A stretch of DNA of 64,000 bases from Nitrobacter hamburgensis X14 (lineage in GTDB: Bacteria; Pseudomonadota; Alphaproteobacteria; Rhizobiales; Xanthobacteraceae): NCBI RefSeq assembly GCF_000013885.1, contig NC_007964.1, forward strand, positions 1,226,001 through 1,290,000, given 5' to 3'. Numbering within the stretch: the first letter of the stretch is position 1; every line of letters begins with the position of its first letter. Below the pieces are notes generated by a model. The model saw nothing but the letters and a program-made list of their open reading frames with translations. It was not told where the DNA came from and made no database searches. Both the position numbers and the translations under genes were made by a program. Positions 10,222 through 18,831 of this stretch are shown piece by piece.

Positions 10222-10774
10222 GAAATATTTCGCCTTCATGATCGGCATCTTCCTGTTCTCCGGTGGCGCAAGCGCTCAATCTGTCATCGATCACTTCGGT
10301 GTCGGCCAGGCTGCAACGGCGGATGAGGTGGCCAAATACTTCTCAATTCCGCCTTCAGGCCAAGGACTCCCCCCGGGGAGCGGTACGGCAAAAGCGGGCG
10401 CGGAGGTTTTTGCCAACAGTTGTGCGGCCTGCCACGGCGACAAAATGCAAGGCAATCCGGCGAAGGGCATAGGCGGTGATCGTCTGCTCGGCGGCCGGGG
10501 TTCGCTTGCCAGCAAGACTCCGGTCAAGACGGTGGAGAGTTACTGGCCATACGCAACGACCTTGTTCGATTATGTCAAGCGGGCGATGCCGTTCAGCGCG
10601 CCCGGTTCGCTCACGGACGACGAGGTTTATGCGGTGGTCGCCTACATCCTTTCGCAAGCCAAGATCATTAAACCGACTGAGACCATGGATGCGAAGACCT
10701 TGCCAAAGGTGGCGATGCCCAACGCGGACGGCTTTATTCCTGACGCACGGCCCGAGCCTCAACTCTACAGATGA
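10208..10774 (+). CDS. soxD: Monoheme cytochrome c, short SoxD-like subunit
   Basis: A 188-residue periplasmic c-type cytochrome with Sec signal peptide (IGIFLFSGGASAQ). The only haem motif is CAACH at residues 72-76. The surrounding sequence (GTAKAGAEVFANSCAACHG, FWPY-like SYWPYATTLFDYVKRAMPF, MPNADGFIPDARPE) matches the first domain of SoxD. Paracoccus SoxD carries a second haem domain that is missing here, so this is the short form. It overlaps soxC by 14 bases and probably accepts electrons from it. The operon ends within the 130 bp before the dispersed repeat; a stem with arms CGGCCAC/GTGGCCG (10824-10847) lies there without a T tract. Confidence 0.85.
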   Translation: MSMHKKYFAFMIGIFLFSGGASAQSVIDHFGVGQAATADEVAKYFSIPPSGQGLPPGSGTAKAGAEVFANSCAACHGDKMQGNPAKGIGGDRLLGGRGSLASKTPVKTVESYWPYATTLFDYVKRAMPFSAPGSLTDDEVYAVVAYILSQAKIIKPTETMDAKTLPKVAMPNADGFIPDARPEPQLYR

Positions 10775-10910
10775 ATTCACGCATCGGTGCCAGATAAAAA
10801 GGTTCTCTCACTCCAACACCAAACGGCCACCGTAACGGCAGTGGCCGGCCGGCGTGCGCCAGAGAAATAGACTTGCTCCGTGCTGCAAGCGGAGCAGGCT
10901 GGCGTTCGTC

Positions 10911-11026
10911 TTCCGCTTCTGATGGAATCAGAAGCGAGGCTCTGTGATTTTGATTTGACACTTTTTCTCACGCGAAACGGCGCTCATCCTCGGGTCAAAC
11001 TCGAGACATGCTTCGCTCGAAACTCC
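10911..11026 (+). repeat. Dispersed palindromic repeat, copy 1
   Basis: Starts with the palindrome TTCCGCTTCTGATGGAATCA followed by GAAGCG, then an A/T-rich core, CTCACGCGAAACGG, and ends with CTTCGCTCGAAA. Three further copies of the same element lie at 32262, 35678 and 55425. This copy's right end is degenerate and abuts the CTAG target duplication of the IS at 11031. It carries no coding capacity. Confidence 0.75.
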
Positions 11027-11030
11027 CTAG

Positions 11031-12332
11031 CAGGCTGTTGAAGAAGTCTCTGGCGCAGCGGTTCTGGGCATGATTCTCTTGATGCGGATGCGTCGAGGGG
11101 GGAGCGATGCGGGGAAGCGACGAACGGTCAGGCTCGCTGTTCAGCTATGTGGACTTGGAGGCTCGGATTCGCTCCGACCATCCGCTGCGAACGATCCGAC
11201 AGATCGCGAACGCGGCGTTGAATGATCTGTCGAGGGACTTTGACAAGCTCTACACGGCGTTCGGCCGTCCCTCGATCGCACCGGAGAAGCTGCTTCGGGC
11301 AATGCTGCTGCAGGCATTCTACGGGATCCGCTCGGAACGGCAGTTGATGGAGCGGCTGGAGTTCGACCTGCTGTTGCGCTGGTTCGTGGGCTTGGGCGTG
11401 GACGACCCGGTGTGGGACCACTCGACCTTCTCGAAGAACCGCGACCGATTGCTTGAAGGTGAGATCGCCGCGAAGTTCTTGAACGCGCTGATGGGGCAGC
11501 ACCAGGTCAAGCGGCTGTTATCAAGCGAGCATTTTTCGGTCGACGGCACGCTGATCGAGGCGTGGGCATCGATCAAGAGCTTCCGGCGCAAGGACGGCGG
11601 TGACCAGGACAGTGATGGACCGGGACGCAACGCCGAGCGCAGTTTCCACAACGAGAAGCGCTGCAACGAGACGCATCAGAGCACGACCGATCCCGAGGCA
11701 CGGCTCTATAAGAAGGGCGGCGGCCAGCCGGCGAAGCTTTGCTACATCGGCCATGCCCTGATGGAGAACCGCAACGGACTGGCGGTGCTGGGTGGCGTGA
11801 GCCGGGCGACCGGAACGGCGGAGCGGGATCAGGCGTTGGCGCTGATCGACTGCCACCGCGGCCAAAGCGAGCGGCGGATCACGCTGGGCGCCGACAAGGC
11901 CTATGACGTCACCGCATTCGTCGAGGACTTAAGACGGCGTTCGGTCACGCCGCACATCGCCATCGACGGGCATTTGAGCAAGACCGGAAAGCCGCGCAAG
12001 ACCGCGATCGACCAGAGGACTCTCCGTCATGCCGGATATGCCGTCAGCCAACGCTGTCGCAAGCGCATCGAGGAGGTGTTCGGCTGGATCAAGGCCTCCG
12101 CCGGACTTGCCAAGATCAAGCTGCGAGGCCGCGACCGCGTCAACGCCACCTTCACCCTGGCGCTGGCGGCCTACAACCTGATCCGCTTGCCCAAACTCCT
12201 GGCAGCCGCCGCGTGAAACACAAGTCGTGCACCGTCAAGATGCTCGATCAGGACCCTGATGGTGGCGCCGCCCGCAGATCACGCTGACTCCATTCCATAT
12301 CCGTCTCCGTGGGAAACTTCTTCAACAGCCTG
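11031..12332 (+). mobile_element. Insertion sequence, 1302 bp, IS5-type (copy 1)
   Basis: Bounded by perfect 17-bp terminal inverted repeats CAGGCTGTTGAAGAAGT and flanked on both sides by CTAG (11027-11030 and 12333-12336), read as a 4-bp target duplication. It contains one transposase gene on the plus strand. A second copy of the same length lies inverted at 55528-56829; the terminal regions I compared and the encoded proteins are identical, so transposition was recent. A CTAG target also fits IS1182-like groups, so the exact ISfinder family needs a search. Confidence 0.92.
11107..12216 (+). CDS. IS5-type DDE transposase
   Basis: A 369-residue transposase. The N-terminal DUF772-type domain contains IRSERQLMERLEFDLLLRWF, followed by DDPVWDHSTFSKNRDRLLEG. 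The first catalytic Asp lies in FSVDGTLIEAW. The second Asp is in LGADKAYDV, and the catalytic Glu is in RCRKRIEEVFGWIK near the C-terminus. The frame is intact and identical in protein sequence to the copy at 55644-56753, so the element should be competent to move. Its start is preceded by GGGGGGAGCG. Confidence 0.93.
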   Translation: MRGSDERSGSLFSYVDLEARIRSDHPLRTIRQIANAALNDLSRDFDKLYTAFGRPSIAPEKLLRAMLLQAFYGIRSERQLMERLEFDLLLRWFVGLGVDDPVWDHSTFSKNRDRLLEGEIAAKFLNALMGQHQVKRLLSSEHFSVDGTLIEAWASIKSFRRKDGGDQDSDGPGRNAERSFHNEKRCNETHQSTTDPEARLYKKGGGQPAKLCYIGHALMENRNGLAVLGGVSRATGTAERDQALALIDCHRGQSERRITLGADKAYDVTAFVEDLRRRSVTPHIAIDGHLSKTGKPRKTAIDQRTLRHAGYAVSQRCRKRIEEVFGWIKASAGLAKIKLRGRDRVNATFTLALAAYNLIRLPKLLAAAA

Positions 12333-12392
12333 CTAGCGCTTGGTGCTGGCGACCAGCAGCCAACGGTTGGCGTCCGCCCCGTCACTTCCCTC

Positions 12393-13844
12393 TCACACCT
12401 CTCTCGCATTCGAAAACGCAAAGCTCGTCATGCGGCGGGTGTTCTCGTCGAGGATCAGCGTGCGCGTGATCGGCGGCTCGGCGCGCTGGGCGCAGTTCTC
12501 GCGCTCGCACAGCCGGCAGTTGACGCCGATCGGCGTGCCCTCCGCAGTCGCAAGGTCCATGCCCGTCGCATAAACGAGTTTGGCCGCGTGGCGGATTTCG
12601 CAGCCCAAGCCGATGGCGAAGCGCGGCTGCGCCTGCGGATGCGGCGCGACGGGGCGGCGCACCATCTGCGCAATCGAAAAGTAGCGGCTGCCGTCGGGCA
12701 GCTCGATCACCTGCTTCAACAGGCGATCCGGCGTGTCGAAAGTCGAGTGTACGTTCCACAACGGGCAGGTGCCGCCGAACTTCGAGAACGGGAACGTGCC
12801 GGATGAAAACCGCTTGGAGACGTTGCCGGCGTTGTCGACGCGCAGCATGAAGAACGGCACGCCGCGCGCGTTCGGCCGCTGCAGCGTAGTCAGGCGGTGA
12901 CATACCTGCTCGAAGCCGGTGTTGAAACGCTGCGCCAGCACGTGGATGTCGTAGCCGAGCGATTCCGCTGCGGCATGGAAGGTCTGGTAGGGCATCAGTA
13001 CGCAGCCGGCGAAATAGTTCGCGAGCGTGATGCGGTAGAGTTGACGCGAGGTGTCGTCGAGCGCGCCGGCGCGTGCGATGATCGCCTCGAAGCCGGGCGT
13101 GCATTCGGCGAGTCCGATCTGGAACGCAAGCTGGAAGGCGCGGCCGGGGCCGTCCACCAGTTCGGAGATCAGAAGCTGGCGGCGGTGACGGTCGAAGCGG
13201 CGCAGCGTCTCGCGCATCACATCCACCGGCATGATGCGGGTCTGAATCGAATGCTTTTCCCGCAACCGCGCACTCAAGGCTGCGAACAGGTCCTGCGCGG
13301 GAACACTGATCTCGTCGCGCAGGGTTTCCGCCGCCTGCTCCAGTTCGGGAAAATAATTGCGATTGGCCTCGATCAGGTCACGGGCGCGTTCGATCGGATT
13401 GGCCTCGAAGCGCGCGCCGGTGCCCTCGTCGCGGTCGGCGAACTGCGCGGCCGCCAGCGTCTCGCCGCGCCGCGCCTCGGTGTAGGCGGCATAGAGGCGC
13501 TGCAGCGCATGGGTCACGGCTGGGCAGAGTTCGGCGAGATCGCGCAGCTCCTGCTTCGGCACGTCGATCTGGCGAAACAACGGATCGGAAAAGACCTCGT
13601 TCAACTCGGCGAAGAAGCGGTCCTCGTCGGCGGTGGCGAGGTCGCGCAGGTCGAGGTCATAGGTCTCCGCGAGGCGAAGAAGGATCTGCGCGGTGACCGG
13701 CCGCTGGTTGCGCTCGATCAGGTTGACGTAGCTCGGCGAGATGCCGAGTCCCTCCGCGATCTGGGTCTGCGACAGCCCGAGCTGCTGGCGGATGCGACGG
13801 AAGCGCGGCCCGACGAAGAGCTTTTTGCCTGAATTGGTGGCCAT
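12393..13844 (-). CDS. ScfR/RamB-like transcriptional regulator (HTH-XRE plus IrrE-like and DUF2083 domains)
   Basis: A 483-residue regulator of acyl-CoA metabolism. The N-terminal helix-turn-helix covers LGLSQTQIAEGLGISPSYVNLIE. A ~180-residue ImmA/IrrE-type domain follows, and then the DUF2083 region with conserved cysteines (FGGTCPLWNVH, CRLCERENCAQR). This architecture is that of ScfR/PccR in alphaproteobacteria and RamB in Corynebacterium, which control acetate and short-chain acyl-CoA genes. It is transcribed divergently from isocitrate lyase across a 164-bp AT-rich gap, so control of aceA is the natural inference. ATG at 13844 is preferred over an ATG seven codons upstream. Confidence 0.85.
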   Translation of the reverse strand: MATNSGKKLFVGPRFRRIRQQLGLSQTQIAEGLGISPSYVNLIERNQRPVTAQILLRLAETYDLDLRDLATADEDRFFAELNEVFSDPLFRQIDVPKQELRDLAELCPAVTHALQRLYAAYTEARRGETLAAAQFADRDEGTGARFEANPIERARDLIEANRNYFPELEQAAETLRDEISVPAQDLFAALSARLREKHSIQTRIMPVDVMRETLRRFDRHRRQLLISELVDGPGRAFQLAFQIGLAECTPGFEAIIARAGALDDTSRQLYRITLANYFAGCVLMPYQTFHAAAESLGYDIHVLAQRFNTGFEQVCHRLTTLQRPNARGVPFFMLRVDNAGNVSKRFSSGTFPFSKFGGTCPLWNVHSTFDTPDRLLKQVIELPDGSRYFSIAQMVRRPVAPHPQAQPRFAIGLGCEIRHAAKLVYATGMDLATAEGTPIGVNCRLCERENCAQRAEPPITRTLILDENTRRMTSFAFSNAREV

Positions 13845-14008
13845 GTCCGCTCTCTTTTGTGACAAAAATTACAACATAACAACTATTACATGTATATGTG
13901 TTACACGACATCATCATTTGAAAGCAATACGTCTATGCGAATTGATCGGTTTGGCGTTATCTAAGGTCACATGTTGCGACGCAATGTCATAGATGTGGAC
14001 TGGAGATA
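13845..14008. promoter_or_regulatory. Divergent regulatory region between the ScfR-like gene and aceA
   Basis: A 164-bp gap, clearly AT-richer than its surroundings at 13860-13960. It holds repeated TTACA/TTACAA words and an inverted ACAT-gtat-ATGT within TTACATGTATATGTGTTACA. These are candidate operator sequences for the adjacent regulator. A GGAG ribosome-binding site precedes aceA at 14002. I cannot name exact -35/-10 boxes with confidence. Confidence 0.45.
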
Positions 14009-15319
14009 ATGATGTCCAAGACCTTTGAGCAGCTCGTTCCCGCCCCGAAGGGCCGTTTTGAGGGGATCAGCCGTCCCTACAGCCCGGCGGACGTCGAAAG
14101 GCTGCGCGGCTCCGTGGAGATCAAGTACACGCTGGCCGAGAAGGGCGCGAACCGGCTCTGGGAATCGCTGAAGACGGAGCCCTATGTGAATTCGCTCGGC
14201 GCCGTCACCGGCAACCAGGCGATGCAGCAGGCGCGCGCCGGTCTGCCCGCGATCTATCTCTCCGGCTGGCAGGTCGCCGCCGACGCCAACACCGCGGGCA
14301 CGATGTATCCGGACCAGAGCCTTTACCCGGCCAACGCCGGTCCTGAACTGTGCCGCCGCATCAACCGCACCTTCCAGCGCGCCGACCAGATCGAGCATTC
14401 CGAAGGCGGCGCCAAGATCGACTGGTTCGTGCCGATCGTGGCCGACGCCGAAGCGGGATTCGGCGGTCCGCTCAACTCGTTCGAGATCATGAAGGCCTAT
14501 ATCGAGGCGGGCGCGGCCGGCGTCCACTTCGAGGATCAACTCGCGTCGGAAAAGAAGTGCGGCCATATGGGCGGCAAGGTGCTGATCCCGACCGCGGCGC
14601 ATGAGCGTAACCTGATCGCGGCGCGGCTCGCCGCCGATGTCTGCGGCACACCAACGTTCGTGCTGGCGCGCACCGATGCGGAGAGCGCCAAGCTCATCAC
14701 CTCGGACGTCGACGAGCGCGATCACGAGTTCATCACCGGCGAGCGCACGGCGGAAGGCTTCTATCGCCTCAAGCCCGGCACCGGCCTCGATCACTGCATC
14801 AAGCGCGGTTTGGCCTTCGCCAAGTATGCCGATCTGTTGTGGTGGGAGACCTCGAAGCCGGATCTCGATGGCGCACGCAAGTTCGCCGAAGCCGTGAAGA
14901 AGGTCTATCCGAACAAGATGCTGGCCTACAATTGCTCGCCGTCTTTCAATTGGGAGGCCAACATCGACAAGGACACCATCGCCAAGTTCCAAAAGGAGAT
15001 CGGCGCGATGGGCTACAAGTTCCAGTTCGTGACGCTGGCGGGCTTTCACTCGCTCAATCACGGCATGTTCGAACTGGCGCGGGGCTACAAGGCCGAAGGC
15101 ATGGCGGCGTATTCCCGCCTGCAGCAGGCCGAGTTTGCCTCGGAGAAGTTCGGCTACTCGGCGACGCGCCATCAGCGCGAGGTCGGCACCGGCTACTTCG
15201 ATCTGGTCTCGACCACGATCACCGGCGGCCAGTCGTCGACCACCGCGCTTCACGACTCGACTGAGACCGCGCAGTTCAAGTCGCAAGGATCACAGATCAG
15301 GGTTCAGGCGGCTGAATAA
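14009..15319 (+). CDS. aceA: Isocitrate lyase
   Basis: A 436-residue glyoxylate-cycle enzyme splitting isocitrate into glyoxylate and succinate. The catalytic loop signature KKCGHMGGKV is present, with metal-binding segments PIVADAEAGFGG and the substrate-binding NCSPSFNW. The length equals that of short bacterial isocitrate lyases. Two adjacent ATGs (14009, 14012) follow GGAG. It shares a transcript with the DUF4170 gene 12 bases downstream and lies divergent from an acyl-CoA-responsive type of regulator. Together with the beta-oxidation genes it allows growth on acetyl-CoA sources. No malate synthase is in the window. Confidence 0.96.
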   Translation: MMSKTFEQLVPAPKGRFEGISRPYSPADVERLRGSVEIKYTLAEKGANRLWESLKTEPYVNSLGAVTGNQAMQQARAGLPAIYLSGWQVAADANTAGTMYPDQSLYPANAGPELCRRINRTFQRADQIEHSEGGAKIDWFVPIVADAEAGFGGPLNSFEIMKAYIEAGAAGVHFEDQLASEKKCGHMGGKVLIPTAAHERNLIAARLAADVCGTPTFVLARTDAESAKLITSDVDERDHEFITGERTAEGFYRLKPGTGLDHCIKRGLAFAKYADLLWWETSKPDLDGARKFAEAVKKVYPNKMLAYNCSPSFNWEANIDKDTIAKFQKEIGAMGYKFQFVTLAGFHSLNHGMFELARGYKAEGMAAYSRLQQAEFASEKFGYSATRHQREVGTGYFDLVSTTITGGQSSTTALHDSTETAQFKSQGSQIRVQAAE

Positions 15320-15331
15320 AAGGAGGCTCTC

Positions 15332-15538
15332 ATGACCGGCAGCAATTTCTGGGTGATTGGCGGTGAGTTCGGTTCGATGAACTTCCACAAGCTCGTGGAA
15401 GGATCGGCGCAGGTGCAGGGTCCGTTCAAGACGCGGAAGGAAGCCGAGGACGCCTGGAGGGTGGTGTCCGAGGAAAACCGTCACCGCGCCGGCGTGCGCT
15501 TCTCCATCGTGGAAGAGCCTAACCGCATGGCGAGCTGA
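15332..15538 (+). CDS. DUF4170 domain-containing protein
   Basis: A 68-residue soluble protein (SNFWVIGGEFGSMNF near the start, GPFKTRKEAEDAWR in the middle) matching the small alphaproteobacterial DUF4170 family. An AGGAGG ribosome-binding site lies directly before the ATG, and aceA ends 12 bases upstream, so it is translated from the aceA transcript. The hairpin terminator at 15576 closes the unit. Function unknown. Confidence 0.8.
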   Translation: MTGSNFWVIGGEFGSMNFHKLVEGSAQVQGPFKTRKEAEDAWRVVSEENRHRAGVRFSIVEEPNRMAS

Positions 15539-15575
15539 TCCATCGCAGGATTAACAAGAAGCGTCCAAGGAACGG

Positions 15576-15615
15576 ACGGCCCTGCCCGGGAGATCGGGCG
15601 GGGCCGTTTGTTCGT
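15576..15615 (+). terminator. Rho-independent terminator of the aceA operon
   Basis: A 13-bp GC-rich stem (ACGGCCCTGCCCG paired with CGGGCGGGGCCGT, one G-T pair) around a 6-nt loop, followed by TTGTTCGTTT. It lies 37 bp after the DUF4170 stop codon. Confidence 0.88.
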
Positions 15616-15764
15616 TTGGGGACAGGGATTTGCGGCCCGGGTCCGGAGCGGGCGGTGCATTATAAGCCTTTGGAACTAAAAGGGCTTTTCTCGAGACAGG
15701 GTTGCTGCTAGGTTACATGGTTACCGGCAGGTTAACGCGGCCGGATCTGCGGGGAAGGCGACCG

Positions 15765-16322
15765 ATGTCGGACGCACCGAGAATGGGAACGGGAGCGGCG
15801 GAAACCGCGAAGCCGGTGCGGCTGCGCGATGCGTTGCGACAGGCGCGGATCGAGGCCGCCGATCGCACCGGTGTCGTCGTCGATCTGCGCGATGCGGAAG
15901 TGGCGCGGCTTGAGATTTTGAACGAGGCGCTCGATCCGCTGTTTGCGCAGGTGCCCGATCAGATCGACCTGTTCGATCGGGGTATCAGCCAGGGAGACAC
16001 ACCGCGGTTGTGGATCGACATAGTGGCGCACATTCTGATGGGCCGCGACAAGCGCATGTACCGCTTTGTGCAGGATACCCGCCATGGCCGGATCGTGCTC
16101 GCGGAATCCTATGACGCGGCCGCGATCGTCAATGCCGTCACGGATTATGTCGCCCGCCGCATGATCGAGCGGGAGCGGGCGCTGGTGGCGATGCTACCGG
16201 AGCAAGCGGAGGCGAAGGAGAAGCCGCGCCGCCGCAGCCTCTGGACGTTTGCGTTCGGATTCATCGTCGGCGTCGTCGTGCTGTTCGGCTTTGCGCTGTT
16301 CGCGGCACTCAGGAATCCGTGA
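15765..16322 (+). CDS. Conserved protein with C-terminal membrane anchor
   Basis: A 185-residue protein. The N-terminal ~155 residues are soluble (RLRDALRQARIEAADRTGVVVDLRDAEVARLE, then DTPRLWIDIVAHILMGRDKR). A basic linker KPRRRS leads into one hydrophobic helix (FGFIVGVVVLFGFALFAAL) at the extreme C-terminus, so a tail-anchored inner-membrane topology facing the cytoplasm is likely. I chose the ATG at 15765 because a GGGGAAGGCG purine-rich stretch precedes it and the longer frame adds an unlikely leader. Not recognised beyond an unknown family. Confidence 0.75.
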   Translation: MSDAPRMGTGAAETAKPVRLRDALRQARIEAADRTGVVVDLRDAEVARLEILNEALDPLFAQVPDQIDLFDRGISQGDTPRLWIDIVAHILMGRDKRMYRFVQDTRHGRIVLAESYDAAAIVNAVTDYVARRMIERERALVAMLPEQAEAKEKPRRRSLWTFAFGFIVGVVVLFGFALFAALRNP

Positions 16323-16352
16323 CGCGCGGCACGGTGATCGCGGCGCGAAAAA

Positions 16353-17504
16353 TCATTTCCCGGCCGGCGATACCCGCAAGATGCGCCCGGCCGTGCTATC
16401 AGTCAAAAGCCACAGCGCGCCGTCCGGCCCTTGCCTGACGTCGCGGATGCGCTCGTTGAGATTTTGCAAGAGCCGCTCCTCGCCGGTGACAGCATTGTCC
16501 TTGAGCGAGAGCCGCACCAGCATCTTTGCCTTGAGTGCGCCGGTGAAAAGGCTGCCTTGCCATGCCGGAAACAGCGTGCCGGTATAGAAGGCCATGCCGG
16601 AGGGGGCGATCGACGGCACCCAGTACTTGATCGGCTGTTCCATGCCCGGCTTCGACGTGCTGTCGTGGATCTTCGCGCCGTTGTAATCGATGCCGTAGCC
16701 GATCACCGGCCAGCCATAGTTCTTGCCCTTGCCGATGATGTTGACTTCATCACCGCCGCGCGGGCCATGCTCGATTTCCCAGAGGTCGCCGGTCGCGGGA
16801 TTGAATGCGAGGCCTTGGCCGTTGCGGTGGCCGTAGCTCCAGATTTCAGGCCGTGCGTTCTTGCGGCCGATAAAGGGGTTGTCCTGCGAGATGGCGCCGT
16901 CGGGTTTGATGCGGATGATCTTGCCGTTGTCCTCGCCGAGATCCTGCGCCTCGTCGCGTGGCTGGAAATGATCGCCGAGCGTCACGAACAGGTCGCCGTC
17001 GGAGCCTTGCGCGATCCGGCAGCCGTGATTGTTGCTGCCGCCCCGACTGTGCTCGGTGAAGATCACCTTGGTGTTGTCGAGCCGTGTGTTTGCTTCGTCG
17101 AGTTCGGCGCGGGCTAGCGCTGCCTGGCCGCCGCGCTCCGCCGAGTAGCAGAAGTAGAGCGTGCGGTTGCTGGCGAAATCCTTGTCGAGCGCGACATCGA
17201 GCAGGCCGGCCTGGCCGCTGGCATAAGGTGTCGGCACCCCCTTCAGCGGCGGCGACAATGCGCCGTCGCGGCCGACGATGCGGATGCGACCCGGCCGCTC
17301 GGTGACCAGCATCCGGCCGTCCGGCAGGAAGGCGAGGCCCCACGGATGATTGAGGCCGCTGCCGACAGTTTTGACCTGCAGCTGTCCGGCCGACGATGTG
17401 AACGACGTGCTTTCGCTGCGCACACCGGTCGCGATGACGAAGGAGGTCGTCAGTACGATGGCCGCGCTCAGGGTGGCCGTAGCCCAGACGAACGGTGTCT
17501 TCAT
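16353..17504 (-). CDS. PQQ-dependent sugar dehydrogenase, soluble aldose dehydrogenase type
   Basis: A 383-residue exported six-bladed beta-propeller of the GSDH/sorbosone dehydrogenase family (E. coli YliI type), oxidising aldoses in the periplasm with PQQ. The N-terminus is a signal segment (VWATATLSAAIVLTTSFVIA). Diagnostic motifs are HPWGLAFLPDGRMLVTERPG, the active-site His region SNNHGCRIAQGSDGDLFVTLGD, SYGHRNGQGLAFNP and EHGPRGGDEVNI, GKNYGWP. Substrate cannot be predicted, and PQQ synthesis genes are not in the window. It appears monocistronic. Confidence 0.9.
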   Translation of the reverse strand: MKTPFVWATATLSAAIVLTTSFVIATGVRSESTSFTSSAGQLQVKTVGSGLNHPWGLAFLPDGRMLVTERPGRIRIVGRDGALSPPLKGVPTPYASGQAGLLDVALDKDFASNRTLYFCYSAERGGQAALARAELDEANTRLDNTKVIFTEHSRGGSNNHGCRIAQGSDGDLFVTLGDHFQPRDEAQDLGEDNGKIIRIKPDGAISQDNPFIGRKNARPEIWSYGHRNGQGLAFNPATGDLWEIEHGPRGGDEVNIIGKGKNYGWPVIGYGIDYNGAKIHDSTSKPGMEQPIKYWVPSIAPSGMAFYTGTLFPAWQGSLFTGALKAKMLVRLSLKDNAVTGEERLLQNLNERIRDVRQGPDGALWLLTDSTAGRILRVSPAGK

Positions 17505-17606
17505 CGAACGCTCCTGTCGTCGAGCGGATGGTCACACAGGCAAACGCGGGCGCCCGTCACAAAATCGCGAGGCGGATCGGGGGCTGCGAGGACTCAAACA
17601 GCCGGT

Positions 17607-17783
17607 TCAGGTCGGGATCGGCATGGCCATCGCGACCTTGATCGACATCACCGCGAACGCCAAAGAGAGGCAGATAGCGAAGGCCGCGATTGCCAGTGAG
17701 GCGGCAACAGCTTTGGTGAGGCGTGTGGAAGCGACGCGTGTGATGCGTCCCCCGAACCCTCCGCTGGTGCCCTGCGATCGCAT
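17607..17783 (-). CDS. Small single-pass membrane protein
   Basis: A 58-residue protein beginning MRSQGTSGGFGGRITRVAST with a hydrophobic span AVAASLAIAAFAICLSLAFA and a short tail ending MAMPIPT. A purine-rich AAGGATTG lies about 10 bases before the ATG at 17783. It sits alone between the PQQ dehydrogenase and the GST gene, and no better frame exists on either strand. It looks like one of the many short alphaproteobacterial membrane proteins of unknown function. Evidence is composition and start context only. Confidence 0.55.
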   Translation of the reverse strand: MRSQGTSGGFGGRITRVASTRLTKAVAASLAIAAFAICLSLAFAVMSIKVAMAMPIPT

Positions 17784-17979
17784 CGCGAATCAATCCTTCA
17801 AAGACGGGCGAATCACCTACAGCACCGCAATCTTTCATCGGGCGCGGGCGGGATTGGGGCAGCAGCCGACTTGAAAGATGTCCAAAGCGAGGCGGAATCG
17901 GCGCCATCCCGCGTTTCCCTTAGTCCATCCATGCCCTTGCCGAAGGCTGAACTCCCCACCCGCCGCCCGACCGCGAAGA

Positions 17980-18633
17980 TCAGGTCCCGGCGGCGATGCG
18001 CGTCGCGGCATTGCCTGAAGGAGCCGCACTCCCGTCCATGCTCACGAAGCCGATTTTCTGTTCAACCCGCCGCAGCCAGGCCCGGATCGAGGGAAACGTC
18101 GCGAGGTCGAAGTCGCACTGGTCGGCGACATGGGTGTAGGCATAAAGCGCGATGTCGGCGATGGTGAGCTGGCCGGCGGCAAAGAAGTCGTGAGTCCTGA
18201 GATGATTCTCCATGACCTGAAGCGCCGCATAGCCGCGCTCCATCCAGTCTTCCAGCGCATGGGTCTGCAGATCGCGGCCGCCCTTGACCAGCGAGAGCCA
18301 GAAATAGGCCGCGCCGATATTGGGCTCCAGCGCGTGCTGTTCGAAGAACATCCATTGCAGCGCCTCGGCGCGCTCGATCGGAGACTCCGGCGCCAGCGCG
18401 GTTCCGATCGCGACATACCACAGGATCGCATTGGACTCCGCGAGGTAGCGGCCTTCCCCTACCTCCAGCAACGGCACCTGTCCGCTCGGATTCTTGGCGA
18501 GGAAATCCGGCGTGCGGCTTTCGCCGCGCAGGATATCGATCTCGATGGCATGATAAGGTACGCCAAGAAAGGCAAACGCAAGACGGACCTTGTAGCTGTT
18601 TCCCGAGCGCTGCATCGAATAGAGCTTGTACAT
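17980..18633 (-). CDS. Glutathione S-transferase family protein
   Basis: A 217-residue cytosolic GST. The N-terminal thioredoxin-like domain starts MYKLYSMQRSGNSYKVRLAF, with the Ser of SGNSYK at the usual catalytic position and the cis-Pro/glutathione-binding segment SGQVPLLEVGEGRYLAESNAI split over residues ~55-75. The C-terminal all-helical domain holds the conserved TIADIALYAYTHVAD. The start at 18633 fits the family; the upstream in-frame extension does not. Substrate unknown. Neighbours do not suggest a pathway. Confidence 0.88.
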   Translation of the reverse strand: MYKLYSMQRSGNSYKVRLAFAFLGVPYHAIEIDILRGESRTPDFLAKNPSGQVPLLEVGEGRYLAESNAILWYVAIGTALAPESPIERAEALQWMFFEQHALEPNIGAAYFWLSLVKGGRDLQTHALEDWMERGYAALQVMENHLRTHDFFAAGQLTIADIALYAYTHVADQCDFDLATFPSIRAWLRRVEQKIGFVSMDGSAAPSGNAATRIAAGT

Positions 18634-18831
18634 TCGCGTCGTTGGATCCCGTTGCTGCGCGGTAAGACTGCCGATAGCGCGATCTGACAATGAGGATGGC
18701 ATCGATCTGCCGCAAGGCCTCAGCTCTGGAACATATTGAGGTGGGGACATGTTGCGCCGCACGAATAGCCGGAAACTGCCGCCATCCGATGGTTTTTCGG
18801 AAAATCATCCCGTCTGCAAAGCGTCGTCGGA

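Noticed and set aside
12897..13832. Plus-strand 311-codon frame opposite the ScfR-like gene
   Set aside because: Antisense shadow; the minus-strand gene has a clear HTH and the DUF2083 cysteines.
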